A DNA stretch of 14,278 nucleotides from CAZLBV01 sp964557845 (GCA_964557845.1 CAZLBV010000068.1:1-14278); one strand, 5' to 3'; shown: positions 6,152 through 13,404, numbered from the stretch's first letter. The notes: generated by a model from the sequence alone, not told the origin. Made by a program: numbers and translations.

Positions 6152-7759
6152 TTGAAAACACATCAGAAAAAACAAAGAAAATACTGTACCCATTCTGGGA
6201 TAAACTTGGATAAATTTTACACCACTGATCATTTAGGAAAGAACGATCTAAAACAAAGATTAGGAGACCCGGGAAAATACCCTTTTACTCGAGGAATCCA
6301 CCCTGATATGTACCGTGAAAAAATCTGGACCATGCGGCAATATGCCGGATTCGGAACTGCCGAAGAATCAAATCAAAGGTATAAATATCTACTTTCTCAG
6401 GGGCAAACCGGGCTCAGTGTCGCTTTTGATCTTCCTACCCAGATCGGACTGGATTCTGACCATCCCTTATCTCTTGGAGAGGTTGGAAAAGTTGGTGTAG
6501 CCATCGATTCCATCGAAGATATGGATACCCTATTCAAAGATATCCCTCTGGATAAAGTCAGTGTTTCCATGACAATAAATTCAACGGCTGCAGTTATCTT
6601 GGCCATGTTTTTGGCGGTCGCTGAACAGAGGGGATACCCTTGGAACAATTTATCCGGTACCATTCAAAATGATCTGTTGAAAGAATATGTCGCAAGAGGT
6701 ACTTACATCTACCCCCCCAAAGCTTCTTTAAAGATAATAATAGACATCATTGCATTTTGCCAGAAAAACGTTCCCAATTGGAATACTATCAGCATAAGTG
6801 GTTACCATATCCGGGAAGCCGGAGCAACTGCGATCCAGGAATTGGCTTTTACTTTCGCGAATGCCATTGCTTATACAGAAAGTTTGCTCGAACGGGGATT
6901 GAACATAGATAATTTTGCCCCCCGGCTGTCTTTCTTTCTCGCATCCCACAATCATTTCTTTGAAGAGATAGCCAAGTTCCGGGCAGCCAGAAGAATCTGG
7001 GCTCGATTAATGAAGGACAGATTTAAAGCCAAAGATCCTAAATCCTTGAAATTCCGCTTTCACACCCAAACAAGCGGAATGACTCTCCTGGCTCAAGAGC
7101 CGGAAAATAATGTAGTAAGAGTAACCCTTCAGGCTCTGGCAGCAGTATTGGGAGGCACTCAATCTCTTCACACCAATTCACGCGATGAAGCCCTGGCCCT
7201 TCCCAGCCAGGAATCAGCAAGGATAGCTTTAAGGACACAACAGATCATTGCATATGAAAGCGGTGTAACCGATACAGTCGATCCAGTTGGAGGAGCTTTT
7301 TTGGTTGAAAACCTGACCGATAAGATCGAGTCTGAAGTGTTCAACTATTTACAAAAGATCGAAGCTCTGGGAGGTGTGCTCACTGCTATTGAGAATGGTT
7401 ACATACAAAAAGAAATCCAGGAAAGCGCCTATCTCTATCAACAAAAAATTGAAAAAAAGGAAAGTATTATCGTAGGCCTGAATGAATTTCGCAGCCCCAA
7501 TGAAAATATTGACTTCGAGCTCTACCACCCCCCGCCAGAATTAGAAAAAAACCAGATTAAAAAATTGAATAAATTTAGATCACAAAGAGATAAAAATCTA
7601 TTGAACAAAAGCTTGACCAGACTGAGAGAAGCTGCCAGGTCAGACGCTGAGCTGCTAATCCCGATCATCGATGCCATCAAAGCCTCGGCAACCATAGGCG
7701 AGATCTCAAATGTACTTAAAGAAGAATACGGAGAATACCAGGAGAATGTCAGCCTATGA
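6152..7759 (+). CDS. Methylmalonyl-CoA mutase, large (catalytic) subunit without B12-binding domain
   Basis: This is the catalytic TIM-barrel chain of a two-subunit, adenosylcobalamin-dependent mutase that interconverts methylmalonyl-CoA and succinyl-CoA (propionate metabolism). At 535 residues it ends without the C-terminal DxHxxG cobalamin domain, so a separate small subunit must be encoded elsewhere. Strong blocks are YPFTRGIHPDMY, RQYAGFGTAEESN, GLSVAFDLPTQIG, QNDLLKEYVARGTYIYPP, SISGYHIREAGATA, FAPRLSFF, GGTQSLHTNSRDEALALP and DPVGGAF. Tyr64 (RQY), Arg182 (VARGT) and His219 (SGYH) match the methylmalonyl-CoA mutase substrate and catalytic residues; isobutyryl-CoA mutases have Phe and Gln at the first two. 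No ATG lies upstream of the conserved N-terminus, so TTG at 6152, with a weak GGAA eight bases before it, is the likely start. It overlaps the next gene as ATGA. Confidence 0.93.
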   Translation: MKTHQKKQRKYCTHSGINLDKFYTTDHLGKNDLKQRLGDPGKYPFTRGIHPDMYREKIWTMRQYAGFGTAEESNQRYKYLLSQGQTGLSVAFDLPTQIGLDSDHPLSLGEVGKVGVAIDSIEDMDTLFKDIPLDKVSVSMTINSTAAVILAMFLAVAEQRGYPWNNLSGTIQNDLLKEYVARGTYIYPPKASLKIIIDIIAFCQKNVPNWNTISISGYHIREAGATAIQELAFTFANAIAYTESLLERGLNIDNFAPRLSFFLASHNHFFEEIAKFRAARRIWARLMKDRFKAKDPKSLKFRFHTQTSGMTLLAQEPENNVVRVTLQALAAVLGGTQSLHTNSRDEALALPSQESARIALRTQQIIAYESGVTDTVDPVGGAFLVENLTDKIESEVFNYLQKIEALGGVLTAIENGYIQKEIQESAYLYQQKIEKKESIIVGLNEFRSPNENIDFELYHPPPELEKNQIKKLNKFRSQRDKNLLNKSLTRLREAARSDAELLIPIIDAIKASATIGEISNVLKEEYGEYQENVSL

Positions 7760-9063
7760 AGAAATCAAGCTCCCTCCTTCTCATAATCCTTATTAGTGGA
7801 TTTATTACTCCTTCTTTCTGTGCCTCGGTCGATAAAATTACTTCTCAGCTTATAAACGAAGAGATCGCGAAAATCGAATCTGAAGTAATAAGAACACGCC
7901 GGTTTCTTCATATCAATCCGGAATTGAGCAATAGAGAATATCAAACCTCAAATCTTATCGCATCCAAACTCATAGCCCTGGGCATGGATGTCCAAACAGA
8001 GGTGGCCAAAACCGGAGTGGTCGGCCTGCTGCGCGGAGCCCGCGAAGGTTTCACGATCGCCATAAGGTCTGACATGGATGCACTCCCTATCCAGGAAAGA
8101 ACCGGCCTAGATTATCAATCGCTCAATAAGGGAATTATGCATGCCTGCGGCCATGATTTACATATGGCAGTCGTCTTGGGAACAGCCATGGTTTTAACCA
8201 GTTTGAAAAATAAGATCAAAGGCAACATTAAATTTATTTTCCAACCGGCTGAAGAAGGGCCTCCGGCCGGAGAAAAAGGAGGGGCTTCTTTGATGATCGA
8301 GGAAGGTGTTCTCAAAGACCCTCTGGTTGGAGCCATTTTCGGCTTTCATGTTTGGCCACATGCTGAAACCGGCACCATCCTTTTTTCTCCAGGTTCAATC
8401 ATGGCAGGCTCAGATAGTTTCAGGATCTTGGTCAAGGGAAAAAGTGCGCATGGAGCTATGCCACATGAGGGAACGGATGCCATCGATCTTTCAGCCCAGA
8501 TAATTCTTAATATTCGGACCGTCATCGATCGGTCGATCGATCCAACTTCCCCAGTAGTTATTTCTTTCGGCAAGATATCGGGAGGGAAAAGAGCGAATAT
8601 TGTTGCTGAACAGGTGGTTATGGAGGGCACAGTTAGAACCTTAGATAAAATTATACAGTTAAAAGTAAAAAATCTCATTGAAAACGTCATCAAAGGGACG
8701 ACTTTCCCTCTTGGGGCCGCCTATGAATTCGAGTATATAAATGGCAGCCCGCCTGTTTACAATCATCCTGAATTAGCAAAATTATTATATCCTTCACTTT
8801 ACTCAGCGGTTGGAGAAGAAAATGTAAAAGAATTGAAACCCGTGATGGTCGCTGAGGATTTTTCCGAATACAACCAGATAATACCAGGATTTTATTTCTT
8901 TTTAGGGGTAACAAAACCAGAGACAAAAACAATCTACCCCCTTCACAGCCCTTACTTTGAGCCGGATGAGAAAAGCATCTCCCTTGGAATTAAAATAATG
9001 TGTCATCTGCTGCTTGACTGCTTGAAGCAGCAGGAAACTTTTGCCGACCAATACCCAAAATAA
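7756..9063 (+). CDS. Exported M20D-family metallo-amidohydrolase (IAA-amino-acid/hippurate hydrolase-like)
   Basis: A two-metal amidohydrolase that removes an acyl or similar group from an amino acid or conjugate; the exact substrate is not readable. Residues 1-23 form a Sec signal peptide (KK, then LLLIILISGF, cleavage probably after Cys-Ala23), placing the enzyme in the periplasm or outside the cell. Family signatures are RRFLHINPELSNREY, IAIRSDMDALPI, MHACGHDLHMA, FQPAEEG and GFHVWP. Expected ligands are present: Cys131, His133, Glu167, His198 and His397 (LHSPYF), an M20D pattern like plant ILL2. The start ATG overlaps the mutase stop (ATGA), with AGGAG at 7740-7744. comEC follows six bases after the stop. 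Possible roles are peptide scavenging or peptidoglycan-derived amide turnover; these are inferences only. Confidence 0.93.
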   Translation: MKKSSSLLLIILISGFITPSFCASVDKITSQLINEEIAKIESEVIRTRRFLHINPELSNREYQTSNLIASKLIALGMDVQTEVAKTGVVGLLRGAREGFTIAIRSDMDALPIQERTGLDYQSLNKGIMHACGHDLHMAVVLGTAMVLTSLKNKIKGNIKFIFQPAEEGPPAGEKGGASLMIEEGVLKDPLVGAIFGFHVWPHAETGTILFSPGSIMAGSDSFRILVKGKSAHGAMPHEGTDAIDLSAQIILNIRTVIDRSIDPTSPVVISFGKISGGKRANIVAEQVVMEGTVRTLDKIIQLKVKNLIENVIKGTTFPLGAAYEFEYINGSPPVYNHPELAKLLYPSLYSAVGEENVKELKPVMVAEDFSEYNQIIPGFYFFLGVTKPETKTIYPLHSPYFEPDEKSISLGIKIMCHLLLDCLKQQETFADQYPK

Positions 9064-9069
9064 TCTGAA

Positions 9070-11445
9070 ATGCAGTCCCCCCTTTTTTTCATCGTGTCTG
9101 CATTGATAGGGGGTATGCTGTTTGTTTCACTCCTTTTTCTTCCGGACCCGCTTATCTTCGCAGGCGGTTCTATCGGTGTATTATGCGCTTGGTTGTCTTA
9201 TTTTATTCTCCGTAAGATTAAACTGGCTCTTTTCTTTACTCTCATGGTTGTCTTTTTCTGCGGAGCATTCTTGTTATCCTCGGCTGAAAAGCAGTATAAA
9301 AAAAATCCGCTGTTCAATTTTGACAGTGCTTCCTATGTTGACTTTTACGGCAGACTTTATAAATCTCCGGTCAAGGGTAGAGACCGCCTTTATCTCTATC
9401 TTAGAGTTGAGCAAATCCACACCCTAGGCAAAACCCTTGAGATAAATGGAAACCTAGCGGTCTCAATACCACAAAAAAACCAAGACCAGCTTTCTCTTAG
9501 GATCCACGACCAGATTAAAATCTCTGCCAAAACATCTTCAATCGAGAGTTTTCATAATTTCAACAGCCAATCATCTACTAGATATTACCAAAGTCTAAAC
9601 ATCCATAATAAAGCCTATTCAAAGAGTTTTCTCTTGATCGAAAAGTTCAATTCGAAAAAGCCTTTCTCGGTTTTACGGATGATCGCAGCTGTTAGAACGA
9701 CTCTTCAAACAAAAATTGAGGATTATTTTAAGCAGGCTGACAACTCCCTCTCTCAAACAGGTGCAATAATCGAAGCGCTGCTGTTAGGAAATCGTCAAAG
9801 GTTGGATCAATCTACAACGAGAATTCTTCAAACATCTGGTTTGTTTCATTTGTTCGCAATATCAGGAGCACATATCTTCATAATCTCTTATGCTCTATTT
9901 CTCTTTTTTAAAACAGTAAGGATTCCTATCCGGGCTTCCTATCTGATCCTTATCTTTGTTCTTATCTTTTTTACTTTTTTAGTGGAAGGGAGGCCCTCGG
10001 TATTCCGTGCTTCCCTAATGGCATCTTTATTTCTTTTCGGGAAATTCATCTGGAGAGATGTAAATCTTTTAAATACTCTATCATTGAGCGCTTTCCTTTT
10101 ATTGGTATATAATCCTTTTAATCTCTACTCACTGGGATTTCAATTGACCTTCGCCGCTACCCTATCCATCATATTATTCTATCCTAAAATCCTGAAATAT
10201 ACCCCTAAACTACCATTTAAGATCAGTGAAATACTGGCTCTTTCCCTAGCAGCTCAGATCGGTGTCCTCCCCCTTATTTTACTCTCTTTTAACCGGGTTA
10301 CACTTTTCAGTTTTTTTCTCAACTGCGCCGCGGTTCCCTTAGTAGGGATCATTATGACCATGGGATATATATTTCTGGGAATGGCTTTTATCTTTCCGGC
10401 TGCAGCCGGGATACTTGCATCCGGACTCGACTTCCCTATCAAACTCTTTCTATTTATAGCACACATTCCATCTTATGCCGGATTTCTTTCTTACCGGATA
10501 CCAACCCCTCATACCATAACTGTTATAATGTATTATTCTCTGCTTGTTCTCATATTGATCCCAGAAAAGATCAAGAGACAAAAACTCATCTTAGCCACTG
10601 CTCTTCTAATCGTTCTTATTATTTTGATAACCTTTCCCTTTTCCAGTAAGTGCGATCATTTAAAAATAACTTTCATAGACGTCGGACAAGGAGATTCGAT
10701 ACTGATCGAATATCCTGGTAAGGCAAAGATGCTTATCGACGGAGGTGGATTTCCCAACAGCGACTTTGATGTAGGGGAACGTGTGGTTTCTCCTTTCCTC
10801 TGGAAAAAAGGAATTAAAAGAATAGACTATCTGGTTTTAACGCATGCTCACCCCGACCATTTTTATGGGCTTCATTCGGTGGTTAAAAATTTTAAGATCA
10901 AGGAATTTTGGGAGGCCTACAGCCCTCAAAACGACCATAAATATAAAGATCTCAAAGCCAGCTTTTCTCCTTCAACGATTCACCGCAGAGTCTTCACAGG
11001 CATTCAAGAAAAAATCAATGACGTCTCAATTGATATTCTCTATCCTAAAAAAGACAATTTTTTAGTTCACTCCGCCCACAATCGACAATCTGTAGTGATA
11101 CGGATTGCGTATAAATCACTGGCATTTTTATTTACAGGAGACATTGAAACCAGTTGTGAAGAAAAGATCATAGCCAGCGGTCAGGTCTTAAAAAGCCAAA
11201 TATTAAAATCACCCCATCACGGAAGCCGGACTTCAAGTTCACAGCCTTTCTTGGAAGCTGTCTCACCTTATATTGCAGTCATTTCAGTAGGCAGGAATAA
11301 CATTTATCACCTCCCGCACGATGAGGTTCTCGAACGTTATAAGCAGCTTAAACTCAAAGTGTTCCGCACAGATATCCATGGAGCGGTTGAAATGGTGACC
11401 AATGGTGAGGAAATTAAAATTAGAACAGCAGTACCCCCAAAATAG
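9070..11445 (+). CDS. comEC: ComEC/Rec2 family DNA-uptake channel, full length with metallo-beta-lactamase domain
   Basis: ComEC is the inner-membrane protein thought to carry single-stranded DNA into the cytoplasm during natural transformation. The 791 residues hold all three expected parts: N-terminal membrane helices and a soluble OB-like segment (about 1-190), the multi-helix competence domain (about 220-520) with HLFAISGAH (His260 and His268), and a C-terminal metallo-beta-lactamase-like domain from FIDVGQGDS (Asp537). The latter keeps the HxHxDH motif THAHPDH (His592, His594, Asp596, His597), FTGD (Asp691) and SPHHGS (His716/717), so it is probably a catalytically competent nuclease-type domain. 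No clear Shine-Dalgarno precedes ATG; translation may be coupled to the amidohydrolase six bases upstream. No other competence gene is in view. Confidence 0.95.
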   Translation: MQSPLFFIVSALIGGMLFVSLLFLPDPLIFAGGSIGVLCAWLSYFILRKIKLALFFTLMVVFFCGAFLLSSAEKQYKKNPLFNFDSASYVDFYGRLYKSPVKGRDRLYLYLRVEQIHTLGKTLEINGNLAVSIPQKNQDQLSLRIHDQIKISAKTSSIESFHNFNSQSSTRYYQSLNIHNKAYSKSFLLIEKFNSKKPFSVLRMIAAVRTTLQTKIEDYFKQADNSLSQTGAIIEALLLGNRQRLDQSTTRILQTSGLFHLFAISGAHIFIISYALFLFFKTVRIPIRASYLILIFVLIFFTFLVEGRPSVFRASLMASLFLFGKFIWRDVNLLNTLSLSAFLLLVYNPFNLYSLGFQLTFAATLSIILFYPKILKYTPKLPFKISEILALSLAAQIGVLPLILLSFNRVTLFSFFLNCAAVPLVGIIMTMGYIFLGMAFIFPAAAGILASGLDFPIKLFLFIAHIPSYAGFLSYRIPTPHTITVIMYYSLLVLILIPEKIKRQKLILATALLIVLIILITFPFSSKCDHLKITFIDVGQGDSILIEYPGKAKMLIDGGGFPNSDFDVGERVVSPFLWKKGIKRIDYLVLTHAHPDHFYGLHSVVKNFKIKEFWEAYSPQNDHKYKDLKASFSPSTIHRRVFTGIQEKINDVSIDILYPKKDNFLVHSAHNRQSVVIRIAYKSLAFLFTGDIETSCEEKIIASGQVLKSQILKSPHHGSRTSSSQPFLEAVSPYIAVISVGRNNIYHLPHDEVLERYKQLKLKVFRTDIHGAVEMVTNGEEIKIRTAVPPK

Positions 11446-11461
11446 AAACCTTTGCATAGAT

Positions 11462-11490
11462 TTGACACAGAAAAGGGTATTTCTTATTAT
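11462..11490 (+). promoter_or_regulatory. Sigma-70-type promoter of the 11525 gene
   Basis: TTGACA (11462-11467), a 17-base spacer and TATTAT (11485-11490) give a near-consensus promoter directly after comEC. Transcription would start near 11497, leaving a leader of about 28 bases. Confidence 0.65.
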
Positions 11491-11524
11491 ATAGATAAGC
11501 TTTCTATAACTACTGAGAAAAAAA

Positions 11525-12079
11525 ATGAAAAAAAAAGCGATATTTACTTTAATGGTCTTCATGATGGGAAGTTTCTTATATTCACAGAGTTTGGTTGAAC
11601 TGGCCAAAAAAGAGAAAGAAAGAAGGGAAAATCTCAAAAACAAAAAAAGTCAGATAATCACCAATTCTCATTTGAATAAGATAAAAAGAGGGGAAGCCAT
11701 CACAATTCCACCGGCTGAGCCCAACGAGGAAAAGGCAGAGGAAAGCAAGAAAGTTTCATCCCCACCTCCTTTAATCAATACCCCTACTCTCATCACGGCC
11801 AACCCAAATATTCCAAGAAAAGAGGAACCGGCAGGTCCTAACTCCGTAGAAAATCTGGAAGAGAAATGGAAAAAAGCTGACGAAATGGTAAGTCTCTTAA
11901 ATCTTAAAATGAGCGCTCTTTATCAAAAATATTACAATGGTGATGAATTAACACCCCGTCAAAAAATCGAAAAGGAGATCGCTGAGACCTACCAGCAGCT
12001 CCTGGAGGCACAAAAAGAAGCAGATAAGATCAAGGCGGAGCTTGAACGGGTACAGAAGATCAGCAAGAAAAAGAAATAA
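11525..12079 (+). CDS. Exported coiled-coil protein of unknown function
   Basis: The 184-residue protein has an N-terminal signal peptide (KKK, then a hydrophobic run, cleavage near LYSQS around residues 20-22). A short conserved-looking helix LVELAKKEKERRENLK follows, then a phrase with SQIITNSHLNKIKRG, a Pro/Glu/Lys-rich linker (about 62-105), and a C-terminal coiled coil (about 112-184). The coiled coil contains YYNGDELTPRQKIEKEIAETY and ends in KKKK. The pattern of signal peptide, LAxxEKxRR helix and Thr-Asn-x-x-Leu segment resembles small exported proteins I associate with Acidobacteriota-like genomes, but no function is known to me. It is transcribed from its own promoter. The ribosome binding site is poor (GAG then an A run). 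It converges on the 12390-13256 gene. Confidence 0.85.
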   Translation: MKKKAIFTLMVFMMGSFLYSQSLVELAKKEKERRENLKNKKSQIITNSHLNKIKRGEAITIPPAEPNEEKAEESKKVSSPPPLINTPTLITANPNIPRKEEPAGPNSVENLEEKWKKADEMVSLLNLKMSALYQKYYNGDELTPRQKIEKEIAETYQQLLEAQKEADKIKAELERVQKISKKKK

Positions 12080-12101
12080 CTGTCTGAATCATTAGTAAAA
12101 T

Positions 12102-12204
12102 AGGCCGACTCAATTGAGATTTAATTCCCCTTTGAAAAATGATTATTTTTGACAAGATAATATTTGGGGAGGACCCTTATAAAATTTAAATTTTATGTCG
12201 GCCT
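12102..12204. repeat. Palindromic unit bounded by 8-bp inverted repeats
   Basis: AGGCCGAC (12102-12109) and GTCGGCCT (12197-12204) are perfect inverted repeats. Just inside the left one lies the 10-bp palindrome CTCAATTGAG (12109-12118). Just inside the right one lies the 18-bp perfect palindrome ATAAAATTTAAATTTTAT (12179-12196). The interior also holds AAAAAT/ATTTTT (12135-12140 with 12145-12150) and CCCC/GGGG (12127-12130 with 12166-12169). It could be a small non-autonomous palindromic element or a bidirectional transcription-end structure. Confidence 0.6.
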
Positions 12205-12210
12205 CTTTTA

Positions 12211-12229
12211 CCCCCACTTAATGTGGGGG
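12211..12229. terminator. GC-rich hairpin between convergent genes
   Basis: CCCCCAC (12211-12217) pairs perfectly with GTGGGGG (12223-12229) over the loop TTAAT. An outer pairing TCGGC (12198-12202) with GCCGA (12233-12237) could extend it but competes with the neighbouring structures. It could stop or protect both converging transcripts. A T tract is missing on either strand (only CTTTTA precedes it on the plus strand), so intrinsic termination is uncertain. Confidence 0.45.
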
Positions 12230-12339
12230 CATGCCGATCTCAGCACAAATACTTCGTTGCCCTGAGTTCGCAGTAGCTGACTACAGCTTCACTCAAGGCG
12301 CCTTGTATTTGCACTAACCTCGGCCCGCTAATGATCCAG
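12230..12339 (-). repeat. Dispersed rod-like structured repeat (copy 2), minus-strand polarity
   Basis: Read on the minus strand, the element folds into one long rod. TCGGC-side positions 12320-12324 pair with 12233-12237 (5 bp), 12305-12317 with 12240-12252 (13 bp), 12291-12299 with 12259-12267 (9 bp), and 12281-12287 with 12270-12276 (6 bp plus one U-U mismatch), closed by a UCAG loop. That is about 33 pairs. Four of them are G-U wobbles that would be A-C mismatches on the plus strand, indicating that the minus strand is the RNA-like strand. Copy 1 at 3764-3861 is a decayed relative. It lies in the probable 3' untranslated region of the 13256 gene. It may be a repeat of the REP/REPIN kind, a 3'UTR element or a small RNA; I do not recognise a named family. 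Confidence 0.7.
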
Positions 12340-12373
12340 ACTACTCTATTCAGGATTTAAAAATCCGGATCAT
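12331..12373 (-). other. Nested hairpin just after the 13256 gene
   Basis: ATGATCC (12331-12337) pairs with GGATCAT (12367-12373), enclosing a second hairpin GGATTT (12353-12358) with AAATCC (12361-12366). The inner hairpin abuts the outer stem on one side. It starts 17 bases downstream of the stop codon of the minus-strand gene and overlaps the outer end of repeat copy 2, so it is a candidate 3'-end structure of that mRNA. Confidence 0.45.
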
Positions 12374-12389
12374 GAATAATCCAGATTTA

Positions 12390-13256
12390 TTAACGGAAAT
12401 AAATAAATGAGATCTGCACCCCCAACTCCCGTTCATCAATGGAATTTGGATCGATCTGTGCGGGAACAAAGGTTTTATCGGTAGCAATTGTCAGATAAAA
12501 CTCATCCTCTTCACCCAGCATCTCTTTTTTTATGGGATAGGATTTTTCAAAGTAACTCTCTTCAGGTATGAATTCATCAAGAACTAGATCGTTGATCTTA
12601 AAGATGATCTTTTGCTCATCCAAGGCTTCCAAATTGACGCCTCCTTTAATGACCATCAAGGCGTCCCGGTGAGGATTATCGATGATACATCTAGCTTCTT
12701 TCCCAATCCATCTCCATTCCTTAAGATAGGAATCTGTGTCTATCTCTAAGTCATACCATCCATCTTCAAAAATAATTTCTGGTGTATCCAGTGGAGGCGG
12801 ATACACCTCAACTTCAGTGGATAATACTTCTTTTTTCGACTCTCCGCTTCTGTCATACGGAGAATAAAAACCAATAGATATTCTCAGGGTTTCGTAACCC
12901 TTAAAGTCAGGGTCAAATTCATCTATAAAAGACGGTATATAAATTCTGCGGGAATAAGTATATTCCTTATTCGGTTCCCATGATGAGGTCGCTATTTCAG
13001 GCGTATGATCATCCTGGATGAGCAGATTGCTTCCATGCCAGAAATGAACAAAAACATTGAAGTTCTGGCTCATCTTCTCAAAACTGTCATCTGTAGTCCA
13101 TTTTAATTGGATGTCTGTAATGAGATTATCCGACAATTTTTCCTCAGAAAAAGAGATCTCCAGATCGACTCCCTGTACTTGAGTTTTTTCTTTGCATTGA
13201 AAGGAAAATATTGAAAATACAAAAATTAAGATGATACTAAATAGTTTAATCCGCAT
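12390..13256 (-). CDS. Exported or lipoprotein beta-rich protein of unknown function
   Basis: The 288-residue protein starts with a signal segment (MRIKLF, then a hydrophobic run) ending in SFQC at Cys21. A lipoprotein is therefore possible, although Gln at -1 is outside the usual lipobox. The mature part looks like two beta-sandwich domains. The first (about 28-150) includes FNVFVHFWHGSNLLIQDDHTP and the phrase YIPSFIDEFDPDFKGYETL. The second (about 160-288) includes EDGWYDLE, WRWIGKEARCIIDNP and a C-terminal DERELGVQISFIYFR. The DxRELGV ending resembles carbohydrate-binding-like beta domains attached to some glycosyltransferases, but I cannot name a family or activity. The start is set by GGAGGAG four bases upstream of ATG, and transcription comes from a near-consensus promoter at 13290-13318. 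It is a single-gene unit convergent with the 11525 gene. Confidence 0.85.
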   Translation of the reverse strand: MRIKLFSIILIFVFSIFSFQCKEKTQVQGVDLEISFSEEKLSDNLITDIQLKWTTDDSFEKMSQNFNVFVHFWHGSNLLIQDDHTPEIATSSWEPNKEYTYSRRIYIPSFIDEFDPDFKGYETLRISIGFYSPYDRSGESKKEVLSTEVEVYPPPLDTPEIIFEDGWYDLEIDTDSYLKEWRWIGKEARCIIDNPHRDALMVIKGGVNLEALDEQKIIFKINDLVLDEFIPEESYFEKSYPIKKEMLGEEDEFYLTIATDKTFVPAQIDPNSIDERELGVQISFIYFR

Positions 13257-13289
13257 AATTCTCCTCCATAAATGGATAATATCACGAGT

Positions 13290-13318
13290 ATTATAAATAA
13301 ACTGATTATGTATGTAAA
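13290..13318 (-). promoter_or_regulatory. Near-consensus promoter of the 12390-13256 gene
   Basis: On the minus strand TTTACA (13318-13313) is followed after exactly 17 bases by a perfect TATAAT (13295-13290). Transcription would start near 13283 and give a leader of about 27 bases that includes GGAGGAG. This is the strongest promoter match in the window. Confidence 0.7.
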
Positions 13319-13375
13319 GTCTTGCTTCCTGAAAAAATCAAGGTTTACTTCTATATTCTATCTTCTGCTTTATTC

Positions 13376-13404
13376 TTGCATGAAATGATGATGTGTTGTA
13401 TATT
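13376..13404 (+). promoter_or_regulatory. Possible promoter of lpxK, leaderless type
   Basis: TTGCAT (13376-13381), a 17-base spacer and TATATT (13399-13404) precede the lpxK ATG with nine bases between the -10 box and the start codon. The -35 matches only TTG. Confidence 0.3.

Larger units (their letters stand above)
12080..12389. other. Structured intergenic region between convergent genes
   Basis: This 310-base gap contains no plausible coding frame but is filled by inverted repeats, described separately: an inverted-repeat-bounded palindromic unit (12102-12204), a GC-rich hairpin (12211-12229), a dispersed rod-like repeat (12230-12339) and a nested hairpin (12331-12373). It separates the 3' ends of the 11525 and 13256 genes, so both transcripts would run into it. 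None of the hairpins has a clear T tract. Confidence 0.8.

Noticed and set aside
6712..6718. Run of seven C in the mutase gene as a phase-variation tract.
   Set aside because: It encodes the conserved YIYPP block with the frame intact, is short, and a phase-variable housekeeping enzyme is unlikely.
11284..11643. 119-codon minus-strand frame across the comEC end and the 11525 start.
   Set aside because: It runs antisense to the conserved end of comEC and to a promoter and signal peptide supported on the plus strand; its composition is Phe/Ile/Leu-rich, as expected for a shadow frame.
12149..12183. TTGACA at 12149-12154 with TATAAA at 12178-12183 as a promoter inside the convergent gap.
   Set aside because: The spacer is 23 bases, too long for a sigma-70 promoter, and no gene follows on the plus strand.
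12080..12389. CRISPR array or tRNA-like gene in the structured gap.
   Set aside because: There are no regularly spaced identical direct repeats and no tRNA arm or TPsiC signatures; the inverted repeats form rods and simple hairpins.
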